Positions 18,237 to 27,290 of a DNA stretch of 64,000 bases are shown here, in pieces (position 1 is the first letter of the stretch; each line of letters begins with the position of its first letter). The notes beneath the pieces are model-generated. The model did not search any database. It was given only the letters and a program-made list of their open reading frames with translations, and was not told the DNA's origin. The position numbers and the translations under genes are program-made. Source of the DNA: Marivita sp. (GTDB taxonomy: Bacteria > Pseudomonadota > Alphaproteobacteria > Rhodobacterales > Rhodobacteraceae); assembly GCF_020055635.1 (NCBI RefSeq), contig NZ_JAIPUT010000005.1:93864-157863 (forward strand), written 5' to 3'.

Positions 18237-19214
18237 GTGACCACAGACACCTTGTCAGAAGCGCTTGTTGAATTCCCCGATAACCGTTTGCTCATCGACC
18301 TTTGCGGCGAATACGACCGCAACCTGACCGAGATCGAAACCCGTCTCGGGGTGCAGATCCTGCGCCGCGGGAATCAGTTGGCGATCCACGGCGAACCCGA
18401 CGCGCAGGCGGATGCACGCGATGTGCTGATGGCGCTCTACCAGCGGCTCGAACAGGGACGCAGCGTCAATCCCGGCGATATCGACCGCGAATTCCGCATG
18501 GCCCCCGAAGACGCCGGCCCGGACAAGCAGATCGAGATGTTCGAGGGTGGCCCGGTCGAGATCAAGACCCGCAAGAAGCTGGTGGAGCCGCGCACCGACG
18601 CGCAAAAGGCCTATGTCCGGTCGCTGTTCGAGAACGAACTGGCCTTCGGCATCGGCCCGGCAGGCACCGGCAAGACCTATCTTGCGGTGGCCGTCGGCGT
18701 GAACATGTTCATCACCGGCCAGGTCGACAAGATCATCCTGTCGCGCCCCGCCGTCGAGGCGGGCGAAAAGCTGGGCTACCTGCCCGGTGACATGAAGGAC
18801 AAGGTCGACCCCTACATGCAGCCGCTCTACGACGCGCTGAACGATTTCCTGCCGGGCAAGCAGCTGGCCAAGATGATCGAGGAAAAGACCGTCGAAATCG
18901 CGCCGCTTGCCTTCATGCGCGGTCGGACGCTCTCCAACGCCTTCGTGGTTCTGGACGAGGCGCAGAACGCCACGTCGATGCAGATGAAGATGTTCCTCAC
19001 CCGTCTCGGCGAAGGTTCGCGCATGGTCATCACCGGCGACCGCACCCAGGTCGACCTGCCGCGCGGCGTGGCGTCAGGCCTGTCCGACGCGGAACGCCTG
19101 CTGAAAACCATTCCGAAGATCAGCTTCAACTACTTCACGTCCAGGGATGTCGTGCGCCACCCGCTTGTGGCCGCGATCATCAACGCCTACGAGAAGGACG
19201 CGGAAACGCCCTGA
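18237..19214 (+). CDS. phoH: PhoH-family ATPase
   Basis: 325 residues from GTG 18237 with GGAG 7 nt upstream. A cytoplasmic P-loop NTPase with a KH-like N-terminal part, Walker A GPAGTGKT (~139-146), Walker B VVLDEAQNAT and the FMRGRTLSNAF segment typical of PhoH. In proteobacteria it is routinely encoded next to ybeY, corC and lnt, as here, and is linked to RNA metabolism. An upstream in-frame ATG at 18111 would overlap the lipoprotein gene and is rejected. Confidence 0.93.
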   Translation: MTTDTLSEALVEFPDNRLLIDLCGEYDRNLTEIETRLGVQILRRGNQLAIHGEPDAQADARDVLMALYQRLEQGRSVNPGDIDREFRMAPEDAGPDKQIEMFEGGPVEIKTRKKLVEPRTDAQKAYVRSLFENELAFGIGPAGTGKTYLAVAVGVNMFITGQVDKIILSRPAVEAGEKLGYLPGDMKDKVDPYMQPLYDALNDFLPGKQLAKMIEEKTVEIAPLAFMRGRTLSNAFVVLDEAQNATSMQMKMFLTRLGEGSRMVITGDRTQVDLPRGVASGLSDAERLLKTIPKISFNYFTSRDVVRHPLVAAIINAYEKDAETP

Positions 19215-19244
19215 TCTTCATCTTGCCCGATAAACTCCGGGGGT

Positions 19245-19262
19245 TTGGGGGCTGGCCCCCAA
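19245..19262 (+). repeat. GC hairpin immediately before ybeY
   Basis: TTGGGGG-CTGG-CCCCCAA folds as a perfect 7-bp stem ending 10 nt before the ybeY GTG. It could end the phoH message or restrict ribosome access to ybeY. There is no T tract. Confidence 0.55.
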
Positions 19263-19272
19263 TGGACAACCA

Positions 19273-19782
19273 GTGACCAACTTGACCGACATCGTGTTTG
19301 AAGACCCGCGCTGGCAACCGGCGGGGCTGGCGGATATCGCCGAACGCGCATCGGCCAACACTCTGGAATACCTGCACCTTTCCCCGGATGGCTACGAGAT
19401 CGCCATTCTCGGCTGCGACGATGCCCGCATTGCCGGGCTGAACGCGGAATTTCGCGACAAGGCCGGCCCCACCAATGTGCTGAGCTGGCCCGCCCATGAA
19501 CTCGCCGCCGACAAGGAGGGCGACACGCCCCACGCGCCGCCGCCGCCCGATCCGCTGATGGGCGAGGCACTGGGCGATATCGCCATTGCCTATGACACCT
19601 GCCTGCGCGAAGCCGACGCGTCCGGCAAGCCATTTCCGGATCATGTGGCGCATCTGGTGGTTCACGGAGTGTTGCATCTTCTGGGCTATGATCACATTCG
19701 TGACCGCGATGCCACGCTGATGGAACAGTTGGAGACCCGCATACTTGGCAAAATGGGCATTGCAGACCCATATAGGGAATAG
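19273..19782 (+). CDS. ybeY: Endoribonuclease YbeY
   Basis: 169 residues. A zinc-dependent RNase needed for 16S rRNA maturation and ribosome quality control. The metal site HGVLHLLGYDH is intact near the C-terminus. The start is GTG 19273; the ATG at 19262 is in another frame and stops at once. No strong ribosome binding site is seen, and a stable hairpin lies just upstream. It sits between phoH and corC, the usual order. Confidence 0.93.
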   Translation: MTNLTDIVFEDPRWQPAGLADIAERASANTLEYLHLSPDGYEIAILGCDDARIAGLNAEFRDKAGPTNVLSWPAHELAADKEGDTPHAPPPPDPLMGEALGDIAIAYDTCLREADASGKPFPDHVAHLVVHGVLHLLGYDHIRDRDATLMEQLETRILGKMGIADPYRE

Positions 19783-19817
19783 TACGGGCTTTACGGCTTT
19801 TACCGGAACAGGAAAAA

Positions 19818-20753
19818 ATGGGCGATAACGACGACTCGTCTAACGCGGCGCAACGCGCGCGGGAGATGAATGAGAGTGATGAGGCACACGGGATCATGTC
19901 GCGTGTCCGTGATTGGTTTGGCGGTTCTTCTCAGCAGGCGCAGCAGCGCCATGCGCCAGAGGTGTCCCGGACGATGGCTCCGATCCATGGAATGATGAAC
20001 TTGCGCAGGATGCGCGTCGAAGACGTGGCGGTGCCGCGTGCAGAGATCGTCGCGGTGGCCGATACGGTCACGCGCGACGAACTGGTCGAGGTGTTCCGCG
20101 ACAGCGGGCTGACCCGTCTGCCTGTCTACACGGGCACGCTCGACACGCCTGTGGGCATGGCCCACCTCAAGGATTTCGCGCTCAAGCACGGTTTCAACGG
20201 CAAGGACAGCAGCTTCGACCTCAAGCAATTGCTGCGCCCCTTGCTCTTCGTGCCGCCCTCGATGCCGATCGGCGTCCTGCTGACCAAGATGCAGACCGAA
20301 CGGCGGCACATGGCGCTGGTGATCGACGAATATGGCGGCGTCGACGGGCTCGTGACGATCGAGGATCTGATCGAGCAGGTCATCGGAGAGATCGAGGACG
20401 AACACGACCTTGACGAGGGCCGCAATTTCTCCCGCGAAAAGCCGGGCGTCTACATGGCCTTCGCGCGCACGCCGCTCGAGGAATTCGAGGCCGAGATCGG
20501 GCTCAACCTGACCGATCACGACGATATCGACGGCGAAGAGATCGACACGCTTGGTGGCCTGGTCTTCATGCTGGCCGGGCATGTCCCGGCGCGGGGCGAA
20601 GTGGTGCCACATCCCGAGGGTCCGGAATTCGAGGTGATCGACGCCGATCCGCGCCGCGTCAAGCGCATGCGGGTGCGGCTGAACGCGACCCCGGGCGAGG
20701 CGTCGTCCCGCACGCGACCCGTCGTCGAAACCGCCGCCGCGACCTCTGCCTGA
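19818..20753 (+). CDS. corC: CorC/HlyC-family CBS-domain protein
   Basis: 311 residues, soluble, lacking the membrane DUF21 domain. It has two CBS domains (~60-190, with RMRVEDVAVPRAEI and the PLLFVPPSMPIGVLLTKMQ region) and a C-terminal CorC_HlyC transporter-associated domain. Related proteins act with Mg/Co transport. It lies between ybeY and lnt, with 4 nt to lnt, so co-transcription is likely. Confidence 0.92.
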   Translation: MGDNDDSSNAAQRAREMNESDEAHGIMSRVRDWFGGSSQQAQQRHAPEVSRTMAPIHGMMNLRRMRVEDVAVPRAEIVAVADTVTRDELVEVFRDSGLTRLPVYTGTLDTPVGMAHLKDFALKHGFNGKDSSFDLKQLLRPLLFVPPSMPIGVLLTKMQTERRHMALVIDEYGGVDGLVTIEDLIEQVIGEIEDEHDLDEGRNFSREKPGVYMAFARTPLEEFEAEIGLNLTDHDDIDGEEIDTLGGLVFMLAGHVPARGEVVPHPEGPEFEVIDADPRRVKRMRVRLNATPGEASSRTRPVVETAAATSA

Positions 20754-20757
20754 CACC

Positions 20758-22245
20758 ATGACGCTGGTCCGTCGTCTGGCTGCGTTGTGTCTCGGCGCGC
20801 TGTTCGCGCTGGGACAGCCGCCTTTCGACCTGTGGTGGCTGGCGGTCGCGTCGCTTGTCGGGATTTTCGTCCTCGTCCAGCGTGATCTGCGCGCAAGATC
20901 GGCGGCCTGGTCGGGCTGGCTTTTCGGCACGGGCTATTTCACCCTGTCGCTGCATTGGATCCTGGAGCCGTTCCAGGTCGATGCGGCCGCGACCGGCTGG
21001 ATGGCGCCCTTTGCGCTGGTCGGACTGGCCGGGGGGCTGGCGCTGATCTGGGCGCTTGCCTTCTGGGCGGGGCGGCGCGTCGGCGGCGGCGGCTTCGGCA
21101 TCGCCCTTTGCTGGGCGCTCGCGGAACTGGCCCGCGCCTATGTGCTGACCGGCTTTCCCTGGGGATTGCTGGGCTATCTCTGGGCGCCGACTCCGGTTGC
21201 GCAATGGCAGGCCGTGATCGGACCGCACGGCCTGGGCCTTGTGACCGGTCTTGTGGCGGCACTGGTCGCGCTCGGGCTGACACGGCGCAGCTGGATCACG
21301 CTGGCGGGTGGCATCGCCATGCTTGCGGGCATGTGGGGCGCGGGGCTGGTGATCACGCCACCACCGCAAGACCTGACCGGGCGGCCCGTGGCAAGGTTGA
21401 TCCAGCCCAATGCGCCGCAACACCAGAAATGGGACCCGGCGCATATTCCCACCTTCTTCAACCGCCAGGTGGATTTCACCGCGCAACAGCCCCGGCCCGA
21501 CCTGGTCGTCTGGCCGGAAACCGCCGTGCCGAATCTGCTCGACACTGCCGGCCCCGCCTTCGAGGTGATCGCCCAAGCGGCGGCGGGCACCCCGGTGGTG
21601 CTGGGCATCCAGCGCGAAGAGCAGGGGCGCTACTACAATTCGCTGGTGACACTGGACAACACCGGGGCGGTGGCAGACCTCTACGACAAGCACCATCTCG
21701 TGCCGTTCGGAGAATACATGCCGCTTGCCGGCTTTTTCGCGCGCTTCAACATCCTCGGTCTCGCCGCGCGGGCTGAGGCGGGATATTCGGCGGGGCCGGG
21801 GCCTGCTATGATCGACCTGGGGCCGTTCGGTCAGGCCTTGCCGCTGATCTGTTACGAGGCGGTGTTCCCACAGGATGTGAACGGCGCGCCATCGCGACCG
21901 GATGTCCTGCTCCAGATCACCAATGACGCCTGGTTCGGAACCTATGCCGGGCCGCAACAGCATCTGTCACAGGCCCGCCTGCGCGCCATCGAACAGGGCC
22001 TGCCGATGATCCGGGTCGCCAATACCGGTATCTCGGCGGTGATCGACCCGGCCGGGCGCATCGTCGATGCTTTGCCCCTGGGGCGGGCCGGATTCATCGA
22101 CGTGCCGCTACCTGCGCCATCGCCTCCGACGCTCTATGCCCGGACAGGCGATTTGCTTGCGCTTCTCGCCTGGGCCGTGGCTTTCGCGACTCTGCTGCTG
22201 TGGAAACGCCGCAGACCCATTGACCCGCCCGCTCCGCAGGCGTAA
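20758..22245 (+). CDS. lnt: Apolipoprotein N-acyltransferase Lnt
   Basis: 495 residues. Inner-membrane enzyme that adds the third acyl chain to lipoproteins. N-terminal transmembrane helices (~1-200) precede a periplasmic nitrilase domain with Glu254 (VVWPETAVP), Lys311 (DKHHLVPFGE) and Cys365 (PLICYEAVF), the expected catalytic triad, and a final helix ends the protein (~460-482). It starts 4 nt after corC. The metK riboswitch follows 15 nt after its stop. Confidence 0.95.
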   Translation: MTLVRRLAALCLGALFALGQPPFDLWWLAVASLVGIFVLVQRDLRARSAAWSGWLFGTGYFTLSLHWILEPFQVDAAATGWMAPFALVGLAGGLALIWALAFWAGRRVGGGGFGIALCWALAELARAYVLTGFPWGLLGYLWAPTPVAQWQAVIGPHGLGLVTGLVAALVALGLTRRSWITLAGGIAMLAGMWGAGLVITPPPQDLTGRPVARLIQPNAPQHQKWDPAHIPTFFNRQVDFTAQQPRPDLVVWPETAVPNLLDTAGPAFEVIAQAAAGTPVVLGIQREEQGRYYNSLVTLDNTGAVADLYDKHHLVPFGEYMPLAGFFARFNILGLAARAEAGYSAGPGPAMIDLGPFGQALPLICYEAVFPQDVNGAPSRPDVLLQITNDAWFGTYAGPQQHLSQARLRAIEQGLPMIRVANTGISAVIDPAGRIVDALPLGRAGFIDVPLPAPSPPTLYARTGDLLALLAWAVAFATLLLWKRRRPIDPPAPQA

Positions 22246-22260
22246 CGCAGATCATCATTC

Positions 22261-22308
22261 CCGTCACAACGGCTTCCTGACGTGACGGCAGACCCCAATG
22301 GAGCACTC
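22261..22308 (+). promoter_or_regulatory. SAM/SAH riboswitch in the metK leader
   Basis: CCGTCAC (22261-22267) pairs with GTGACGG (22282-22288) around a loop containing ACGGCTTCCTGAC. The downstream CAATGGAGC (22297-22305) contains the metK ribosome binding site, and its GGAGC can pair with the loop GCTTCC to form a pseudoknot. Position, loop sequence and pseudoknot match the SAM/SAH riboswitch class described upstream of metK in Rhodobacterales. Ligand binding would hide the ribosome binding site and lower SAM synthetase production. Confidence 0.88.
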
Positions 22309-23490
22309 ATGTCCCGACAGAATTATATCTTCACCTCGGAATCCGTGTCCGAGGGCCACCCGGATAAGGTCTGTGACCGTATCTCCGACGCGATCCTCGA
22401 TGCCTTTCTTTCCGAAGAGCCCGAAGCACGGGTGGCCTGCGAAACCTTTGCCACGACCAACCGTGTCGTCATCGGTGGAGAGGTGGGGCTGTCGGATCAG
22501 AACCGTCTTGCCACCTACATGGACCGAATCCCCGACATCGCCCGCGCCTGCATCAAGGATATCGGCTACGAGCAGGACAAGTTTCACCACGCCACCTGCG
22601 AGATCACCAACCTGTTGCACCAGCAATCGGCGCATATCGCGCAAGGTGTGAACGCCGGCGACAACAAGGACGAAGGCGCAGGCGATCAGGGCATCATGTT
22701 CGGCTATGCCACGAACGAGACCGATGCGCTCATGCCCGCGCCGATCCTGTTCAGCCACGCGATTCTCAAACGGCTCGCCGAGGTGCGCAAATCGGGCGCC
22801 GAGCCGCTGCTGCGTCCGGATGCCAAATCGCAGATCTCGGTGCGCTATGAACACGGCAAACCGATGGGCGTGACCTCGATCGTGCTGTCCACCCAGCACG
22901 CCGATGCCAGCCAAAGCTCTGCCGACATCCGCGCGATCGTCGAGCCTTACATTCGCGAGGTTCTGCCAGCGGGCTGGATCACCGACGAAACCGAATGGTG
23001 GGTCAACCCGACCGGCACTTTCGTGATCGGCGGTCCGGACGGCGACGCGGGCCTCACGGGCCGCAAGATCATCGTCGACACATATGGCGGGGCCGCCCCG
23101 CATGGCGGCGGCGCGTTTTCGGGCAAGGATCCGACCAAGGTGGACCGCTCGGCGGCCTATGCCGCGCGCTATCTTGCCAAGAACGTGGTGGCCGCCGGGA
23201 TGGCCGAACGCTGCACCATTCAGCTCAGCTATGCCATCGGCGTGTCCAAGCCGCTGTCGATCTATGCCGACACGCATGGCACCGGCGAACTCGAGGCGGC
23301 AGCCATCGAGGCGGCGATCCCGAAGGTGATGGACCTCACGCCGCGCGGCATCCGCACCCATCTGGAACTGAACAAGCCGATCTATGAACGCACCGCGGCC
23401 TACGGCCATTTCGGCCGTGCGCCCGAAGCCGATGGCGGCTTCAGCTGGGAACGCACCGATCTGGTGGACGCGCTCAAGTCGTCTGTCTGA
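22309..23490 (+). CDS. metK: S-adenosylmethionine synthetase MetK
   Basis: 393 residues. It makes SAM from methionine and ATP. Diagnostic stretches are present: [20 protein letters not shown] at the N-terminus, the [12 protein letters not shown] hexapeptide region, and the [19 protein letters not shown] loop. The start at 22309 is set by TGGAG and the riboswitch-embedded leader. A strong hairpin follows the stop. Confidence 0.96.
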   Translation: MSRQNYIFTSESVSEGHPDKVCDRISDAILDAFLSEEPEARVACETFATTNRVVIGGEVGLSDQNRLATYMDRIPDIARACIKDIGYEQDKFHHATCEITNLLHQQSAHIAQGVNAGDNKDEGAGDQGIMFGYATNETDALMPAPILFSHAILKRLAEVRKSGAEPLLRPDAKSQISVRYEHGKPMGVTSIVLSTQHADASQSSADIRAIVEPYIREVLPAGWITDETEWWVNPTGTFVIGGPDGDAGLTGRKIIVDTYGGAAPHGGGAFSGKDPTKVDRSAAYAARYLAKNVVAAGMAERCTIQLSYAIGVSKPLSIYADTHGTGELEAAAIEAAIPKVMDLTPRGIRTHLELNKPIYERTAAYGHFGRAPEADGGFSWERTDLVDALKSSV

Positions 23491-23496
23491 ACCGGG

Positions 23497-23526
23497 GGCA
23501 GGCCGGACAGCCCGGTCCGGCCTGCC
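23497..23526 (+). terminator. Probable terminator after metK
   Basis: A perfect 12-bp GC-rich stem (GGCAGGCCGGAC with GTCCGGCCTGCC, 6-nt loop) begins 6 nt after the metK stop. The following sequence is only weakly T-rich. Confidence 0.6.
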
Positions 23527-23634
23527 TCGCGCCCGTATCTCTTCCCGGTCTCCGGCACGGCCGACCGGTGACAAGACCTCCTTGCGGAACTAGGCTGGCG
23601 CGGAACACGCGTCGTCTTCCCGGAGGAAACCACC

Positions 23635-24228
23635 ATGAAACATCTGACCCTGTGCCTTGCGATCTTCGCTCTGACCGGTCCGGCTCTGGCCGACACGCCG
23701 GTGGCCATCACCAAGGACATGCCCTCGGCCAGCGTCGAGACCCGCAGCGGCCCTGTCGAGATCAAGCGCATCCAGGACGTCGACAACGAAGTGACGGGCG
23801 AATGGGCGCGTACCTCGCGGCCCTGTCCCGATTTCTGCATCCAGCCGATGGCGCCCGCGCCCGGTGTCGGCACCATCGGCGAGCTTGAGCTGATCGACTT
23901 GCTCCGCGATCCGGACGCGGTGGTGGTCGACAGCCGCACCTCCGATTGGTTCCAGGGGGGCACCATACCCGGTGCGATCAACATCCCGTATACCTACATC
24001 CTCGACGAACTGGCCCAGCTGGGCTGCGAGCCGGATTTCGAAGGCTGGGATTGCGCAGAGGCCAAGCGGGTCGCGCTCTTCTGCAACGGGATTTGGTGCG
24101 GCCAATCCCCCACGGCGATCCGCAACATGATCGAGGCGGGATACCCAGCCGACCGGATTTCGTACTACCGTGGCGGTATGCAGGTCTGGCGTCTGCTCGG
24201 ACTGACCGTGACCGGAGGCGACAGCTAG
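23635..24228 (+). CDS. Exported rhodanese-like protein
   Basis: 197 residues with a signal peptide (cleavage after ALA, ~19) and one rhodanese domain (~80-195: DAVVVDSRTSDWFQGGTIPGAINIP, then LFCNGIWCGQSPTAIRNM, then YYRGGMQVW). The active-site loop holds two cysteines, CNGIWC, of which the first aligns with the usual sulfur-carrying residue. A second cysteine pair (PCPDFC) occurs near 63-67. A GGAGG ribosome binding site precedes the ATG. Role in periplasmic sulfur transfer or redox is likely but the partner is unknown. Confidence 0.85.
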   Translation: MKHLTLCLAIFALTGPALADTPVAITKDMPSASVETRSGPVEIKRIQDVDNEVTGEWARTSRPCPDFCIQPMAPAPGVGTIGELELIDLLRDPDAVVVDSRTSDWFQGGTIPGAINIPYTYILDELAQLGCEPDFEGWDCAEAKRVALFCNGIWCGQSPTAIRNMIEAGYPADRISYYRGGMQVWRLLGLTVTGGDS

Positions 24229-24298
24229 GCCCGGGCGCGGCTTTCCTTTTTGCGCGGCGCGCTATTTTTCCAGCCAGAAGCGAAAGAGGAGTTTCCCC

Positions 24299-25042
24299 AT
24301 GTTCAGAACCGCATGTGCCGTCCTGGCGTTGACCGCAACCGCCGCGCAGGCCGAGATTTCCGCCGACTACCATCGCTACACCGTCGGGGATCGCGAATAC
24401 GAAGGCTATGTCGCGACCAACACGGCGATCGAACCCAAGGGCACCGTCCTGATCGTGCATGACTGGGATGGACTGACCGACTACGAGGAACGCCGCGCCG
24501 AGATGCTGGCGGCGCTGGGCTATACCGCTTTTGCCATCGACGTCTACGGCGCGGACGAAGATCCGCAGGGCATGGACGCCTATCGCGCCCTGTCCGGTGC
24601 GATGTACAGCGACCGCGAAGAATTCCAGGCAAGGTTGATGGGGGCGATCGAAGAGGCGGCGAACATCACCGGTGCCACCGACAACCACGTCATGATGGGG
24701 TATTGCTTTGGCGGCGCGGCGGTGCTCGAGGCGGCGCGGGCCGGGGCCGACCTGAACGGATTTGTCAGCTTTCATGGCGGTCTGGGAACGCCGGAGGGAC
24801 AGGACTATTCGGCGACAAGCGCACCGATCATGCTGTTTCACGGGTCCGCCGACCCGGTGTCCGGCATGCCCGAACTGGCCAGTCTGCTGGACCAGCTGCA
24901 AGAGGCCGGTGTGGACCACGGCGCCGAGGTGTTCGGCGGCGCACGGCACAGCTTCACCGTCTACGGGTCGAACGACTATGATCTTGCGGCAGATCAGGGC
25001 AGCTGGGAAGGGCTTCTGGAGTTCCTCGAAGAACAGCTGTGA
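24299..25042 (+). CDS. Exported dienelactone hydrolase-family protein
   Basis: 247 residues with a short signal peptide (cleaved near AQA, ~18). The alpha/beta-hydrolase fold has a dienelactone-hydrolase-type triad: nucleophile Cys in MMGYCFGGAAV, Asp in GSADPVSGM and His in GARHSFTVYG. GAGG lies before ATG 24299. It overlaps the next gene by 4 nt. The substrate is not evident; periplasmic location argues against classical aromatic catabolism. Confidence 0.88.
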   Translation: MFRTACAVLALTATAAQAEISADYHRYTVGDREYEGYVATNTAIEPKGTVLIVHDWDGLTDYEERRAEMLAALGYTAFAIDVYGADEDPQGMDAYRALSGAMYSDREEFQARLMGAIEEAANITGATDNHVMMGYCFGGAAVLEAARAGADLNGFVSFHGGLGTPEGQDYSATSAPIMLFHGSADPVSGMPELASLLDQLQEAGVDHGAEVFGGARHSFTVYGSNDYDLAADQGSWEGLLEFLEEQL

Positions 25043-25581
25043 TCCAGCGGTTTTTCCTGATCCTCGGCCTGCTGTGGCCGGGGATCGCCCTGGCCAATGA
25101 TTGGGACGCCCTGGAAAGACCCGGCGCTTTCGCCATCATGCGGCACGCGCTGGCGCCGGGCATCGGCGATCCCCCGGGCTTCACGCTCGGCGCGTGCGAC
25201 ACGCAGCGCAACCTCGATGACCAAGGTCGCGAACAGGCCAGCAGGATCGGCGAGGCGTTCCGCGACCGCGGACATGGCTTTGACGTGGTCCTGACCAGCC
25301 AATGGTGCCGCTGCCGCGAGACGGCGGACCTTCTCGGCCTCGGCCCGGTCCGGGACGTACCCGCCTTCAATTCCTTCTTTCGGGATGTCTCGGCGCGCGA
25401 TCGCCAGACCCGGACCGCGCTGGAAGTTCTGAAAGACACCTCCGACAGGCCCTTCATCGTGACCCATCAGGTCAATATCCGCGCCCTCACCGGCCGGACC
25501 ACCCGGTCGGGAGAGGTTCTTGTCGTGCGGCTTGCGGATGACCGGCTGGAGGTCCTCGGGTCGATCCTGTTCGAGCCCTGA
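25039..25581 (+). CDS. Exported histidine phosphatase-family protein
   Basis: 180 residues from GTG 25039, overlapping the previous stop. A signal peptide (cleaved near ALA) precedes a histidine-phosphatase fold with the phosphoacceptor in FAIMRHALAP (RHA replaces the common RHG), SQWCRCRETADLLG and the second histidine in VTHQVNIRALTG. It is co-translated with the hydrolase, so both may act on one extracytoplasmic substrate. Substrate unknown. Confidence 0.85.
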   Translation: MIQRFFLILGLLWPGIALANDWDALERPGAFAIMRHALAPGIGDPPGFTLGACDTQRNLDDQGREQASRIGEAFRDRGHGFDVVLTSQWCRCRETADLLGLGPVRDVPAFNSFFRDVSARDRQTRTALEVLKDTSDRPFIVTHQVNIRALTGRTTRSGEVLVVRLADDRLEVLGSILFEP

Positions 25582-25689
25582 CCGGGCGCCACGAACCGGG
25601 GCTGCGCGACCCGCGCGATCCTGCACCTGCCGCATTAAATTGTCCCACCTCCGTTGCGACGGGTCGGGGGCGCGGATACATGACACGCC

Positions 25690-26406
25690 ATGAACAGTTC
25701 GAGACACCCCTCCGGCGCGCCCTGGCGCAACTTCTATGGTCGGTTCAAGGGCAAGACCCTGCGACCGAACCAGAAAGACTATCTGGAAACCGACCTCGAG
25801 GCGCTCAGCCCCGGCGCGGTCTCCTGGGAGGAAAACCCCGACCGGACGCCGCTTGACCTGAAAGACCTGTTCGGCGGCAAACCTGTCTGGCTCGAAATAG
25901 GGTTCGGCGGCGGCGAACACCTCGTGCATCAGGCGCAGTCCTACCCGGATGTCGGGATCATCGGCTGCGAGCCCTTCATCAACGGCGTGGCGATGCTGCT
26001 GGGCAAGATCCGCGACTCGGGCGTGACCAACCTGCGGGTGCATCCCGGCGATGCGCGCGACATGTTCGACGTGCTGCCGCCCGGGTCGGTGGAAAAGGCG
26101 TTCCTGCTCTACCCCGACCCGTGGCCGAAGAAACGGCATCACCGGCGGCGCTTCGTCACGCAGGAGCATCTTGCCCCGCTCTACGACGTGCTGGCTCCGG
26201 GGGCCGAGTTCCGCGTCGCCACCGACATTCCCGACTACGTCCGCCAGACCCTGATCGAGGTGCCGAAAGCCGGGTTCGACTGGCTGGCCGAACGGCCCGG
26301 CGACTGGCGTCACCCGTGGGGCGACTGGTACTCGACCCGCTACGAGATGAAGGCGCTGCGCGAAAAGCGGATGCCGCATTACATGACCTTCCGGAAGCCG
26401 TTGTGA
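25690..26406 (+). CDS. trmB: tRNA (guanine-N7-)-methyltransferase TrmB
   Basis: 238 residues. It methylates G46 of tRNA using SAM. The SAM-binding loop [14 protein letters not shown] and the signature [16 protein letters not shown] are intact, and the C-terminal [12 protein letters not shown] matches the family. Its TGA overlaps the cmk start by one base. Confidence 0.95.
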   Translation: MNSSRHPSGAPWRNFYGRFKGKTLRPNQKDYLETDLEALSPGAVSWEENPDRTPLDLKDLFGGKPVWLEIGFGGGEHLVHQAQSYPDVGIIGCEPFINGVAMLLGKIRDSGVTNLRVHPGDARDMFDVLPPGSVEKAFLLYPDPWPKKRHHRRRFVTQEHLAPLYDVLAPGAEFRVATDIPDYVRQTLIEVPKAGFDWLAERPGDWRHPWGDWYSTRYEMKALREKRMPHYMTFRKPL

Positions 26407-27020
26407 TGTCCCCGTTCACCATCGCCATCGACGGCCCGGCCGCAGCGGGCAAGGGCACGATCAGCAAGGCGGTCGCTGCGCATTTCGGCGTGGCGCATCT
26501 GGACACAGGGCTGCTCTACCGGGCGGTTGGCGCGCGCATGCTCCGGGGCGACGACCCGATCGAGGCGGCGCGAAAACTCGAGGCTGATGATCTGGAAAAC
26601 CCCGACCTGCGCACCGCTGAAGTGGCGCAGGCCGCGTCGCGCGTGGCGATCATCCCCGAGGTGCGTGCCGCCCTGCTGGATTTTCAACGCGCCTTTGCCC
26701 GGCGCTCGGGCGGGGCCGTGCTCGACGGACGCGACATCGGAACGGTGATCTGCCCGCGCGCCGAGGTGAAGCTCTTCGTGACGGCAAGCGCCGAGATCCG
26801 CGCCAGGCGGCGTCTCGCGGAATTGCTCGACCACGGGTTCGACACCGATTTCGAAGCGGTGCTGGCCGATGTCAAAGCCCGCGACGACCGCGACATGAAC
26901 CGCGCCGATGCCCCGCTGCGCCCGGCCGAGGATGCGGTGACGATCGACACCTCGACGCTTGACGTGGACGCAGCCATCGCCGCAGCCATCGCCGCAGTGG
27001 AGGCGCGTCGCGCAGGGTAA
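26406..27020 (+). CDS. cmk: Cytidylate kinase Cmk
   Basis: 204 residues. It phosphorylates CMP and dCMP. The P-loop [17 protein letters not shown], the [10 protein letters not shown] substrate region and [10 protein letters not shown] are all present. ATG 26406 overlaps the trmB stop (TGATG). cmk followed by rpsA is a widely conserved order, though here 270 nt with a strong hairpin separate them. Confidence 0.95.
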   Translation: MSPFTIAIDGPAAAGKGTISKAVAAHFGVAHLDTGLLYRAVGARMLRGDDPIEAARKLEADDLENPDLRTAEVAQAASRVAIIPEVRAALLDFQRAFARRSGGAVLDGRDIGTVICPRAEVKLFVTASAEIRARRRLAELLDHGFDTDFEAVLADVKARDDRDMNRADAPLRPAEDAVTIDTSTLDVDAAIAAAIAAVEARRAG

Positions 27021-27138
27021 CCTGCGCGCAATTGCGCTCAAGCCCGCCAATACGGCGCCGGGATGCGTCCCGGACTTGCGCTGTCTCACGCGCTCTGCTA
27101 AGGCCCACGCGTCGCCAAAAGGCAAATAACGCCACGGG

Positions 27139-27183
27139 ACAAAGATCGGGCAGGGGTCGGCACTCACCGGCCCTCTTTGTTTT
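27139..27183 (+). terminator. Interrupted hairpin between cmk and rpsA
   Basis: ACAAAGA (27139-27145) pairs with TCTTTGT (27174-27180), enclosing GGGTCGG/CCGGCCC (27154-27160 with 27167-27173); TTTT follows. It may end the trmB-cmk transcript. A leader structure for rpsA is the alternative. Confidence 0.5.
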
Positions 27184-27290
27184 GCGGATGCCTTGACCAA
27201 CCCCGTTCGCCGCAAGTGCGGACACCACCCCAGACCGGCGGAGACAACCGCACGGCCAGAAAAATGATACGTAAAGGAAACAGACGCCAC

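Noticed and set aside
23635..24228. Rhodanese as a PQQ-linked CxxCW protein
   Set aside because: The active loop is CNGIWC, not CxxCW, and no PQQ genes are nearby.
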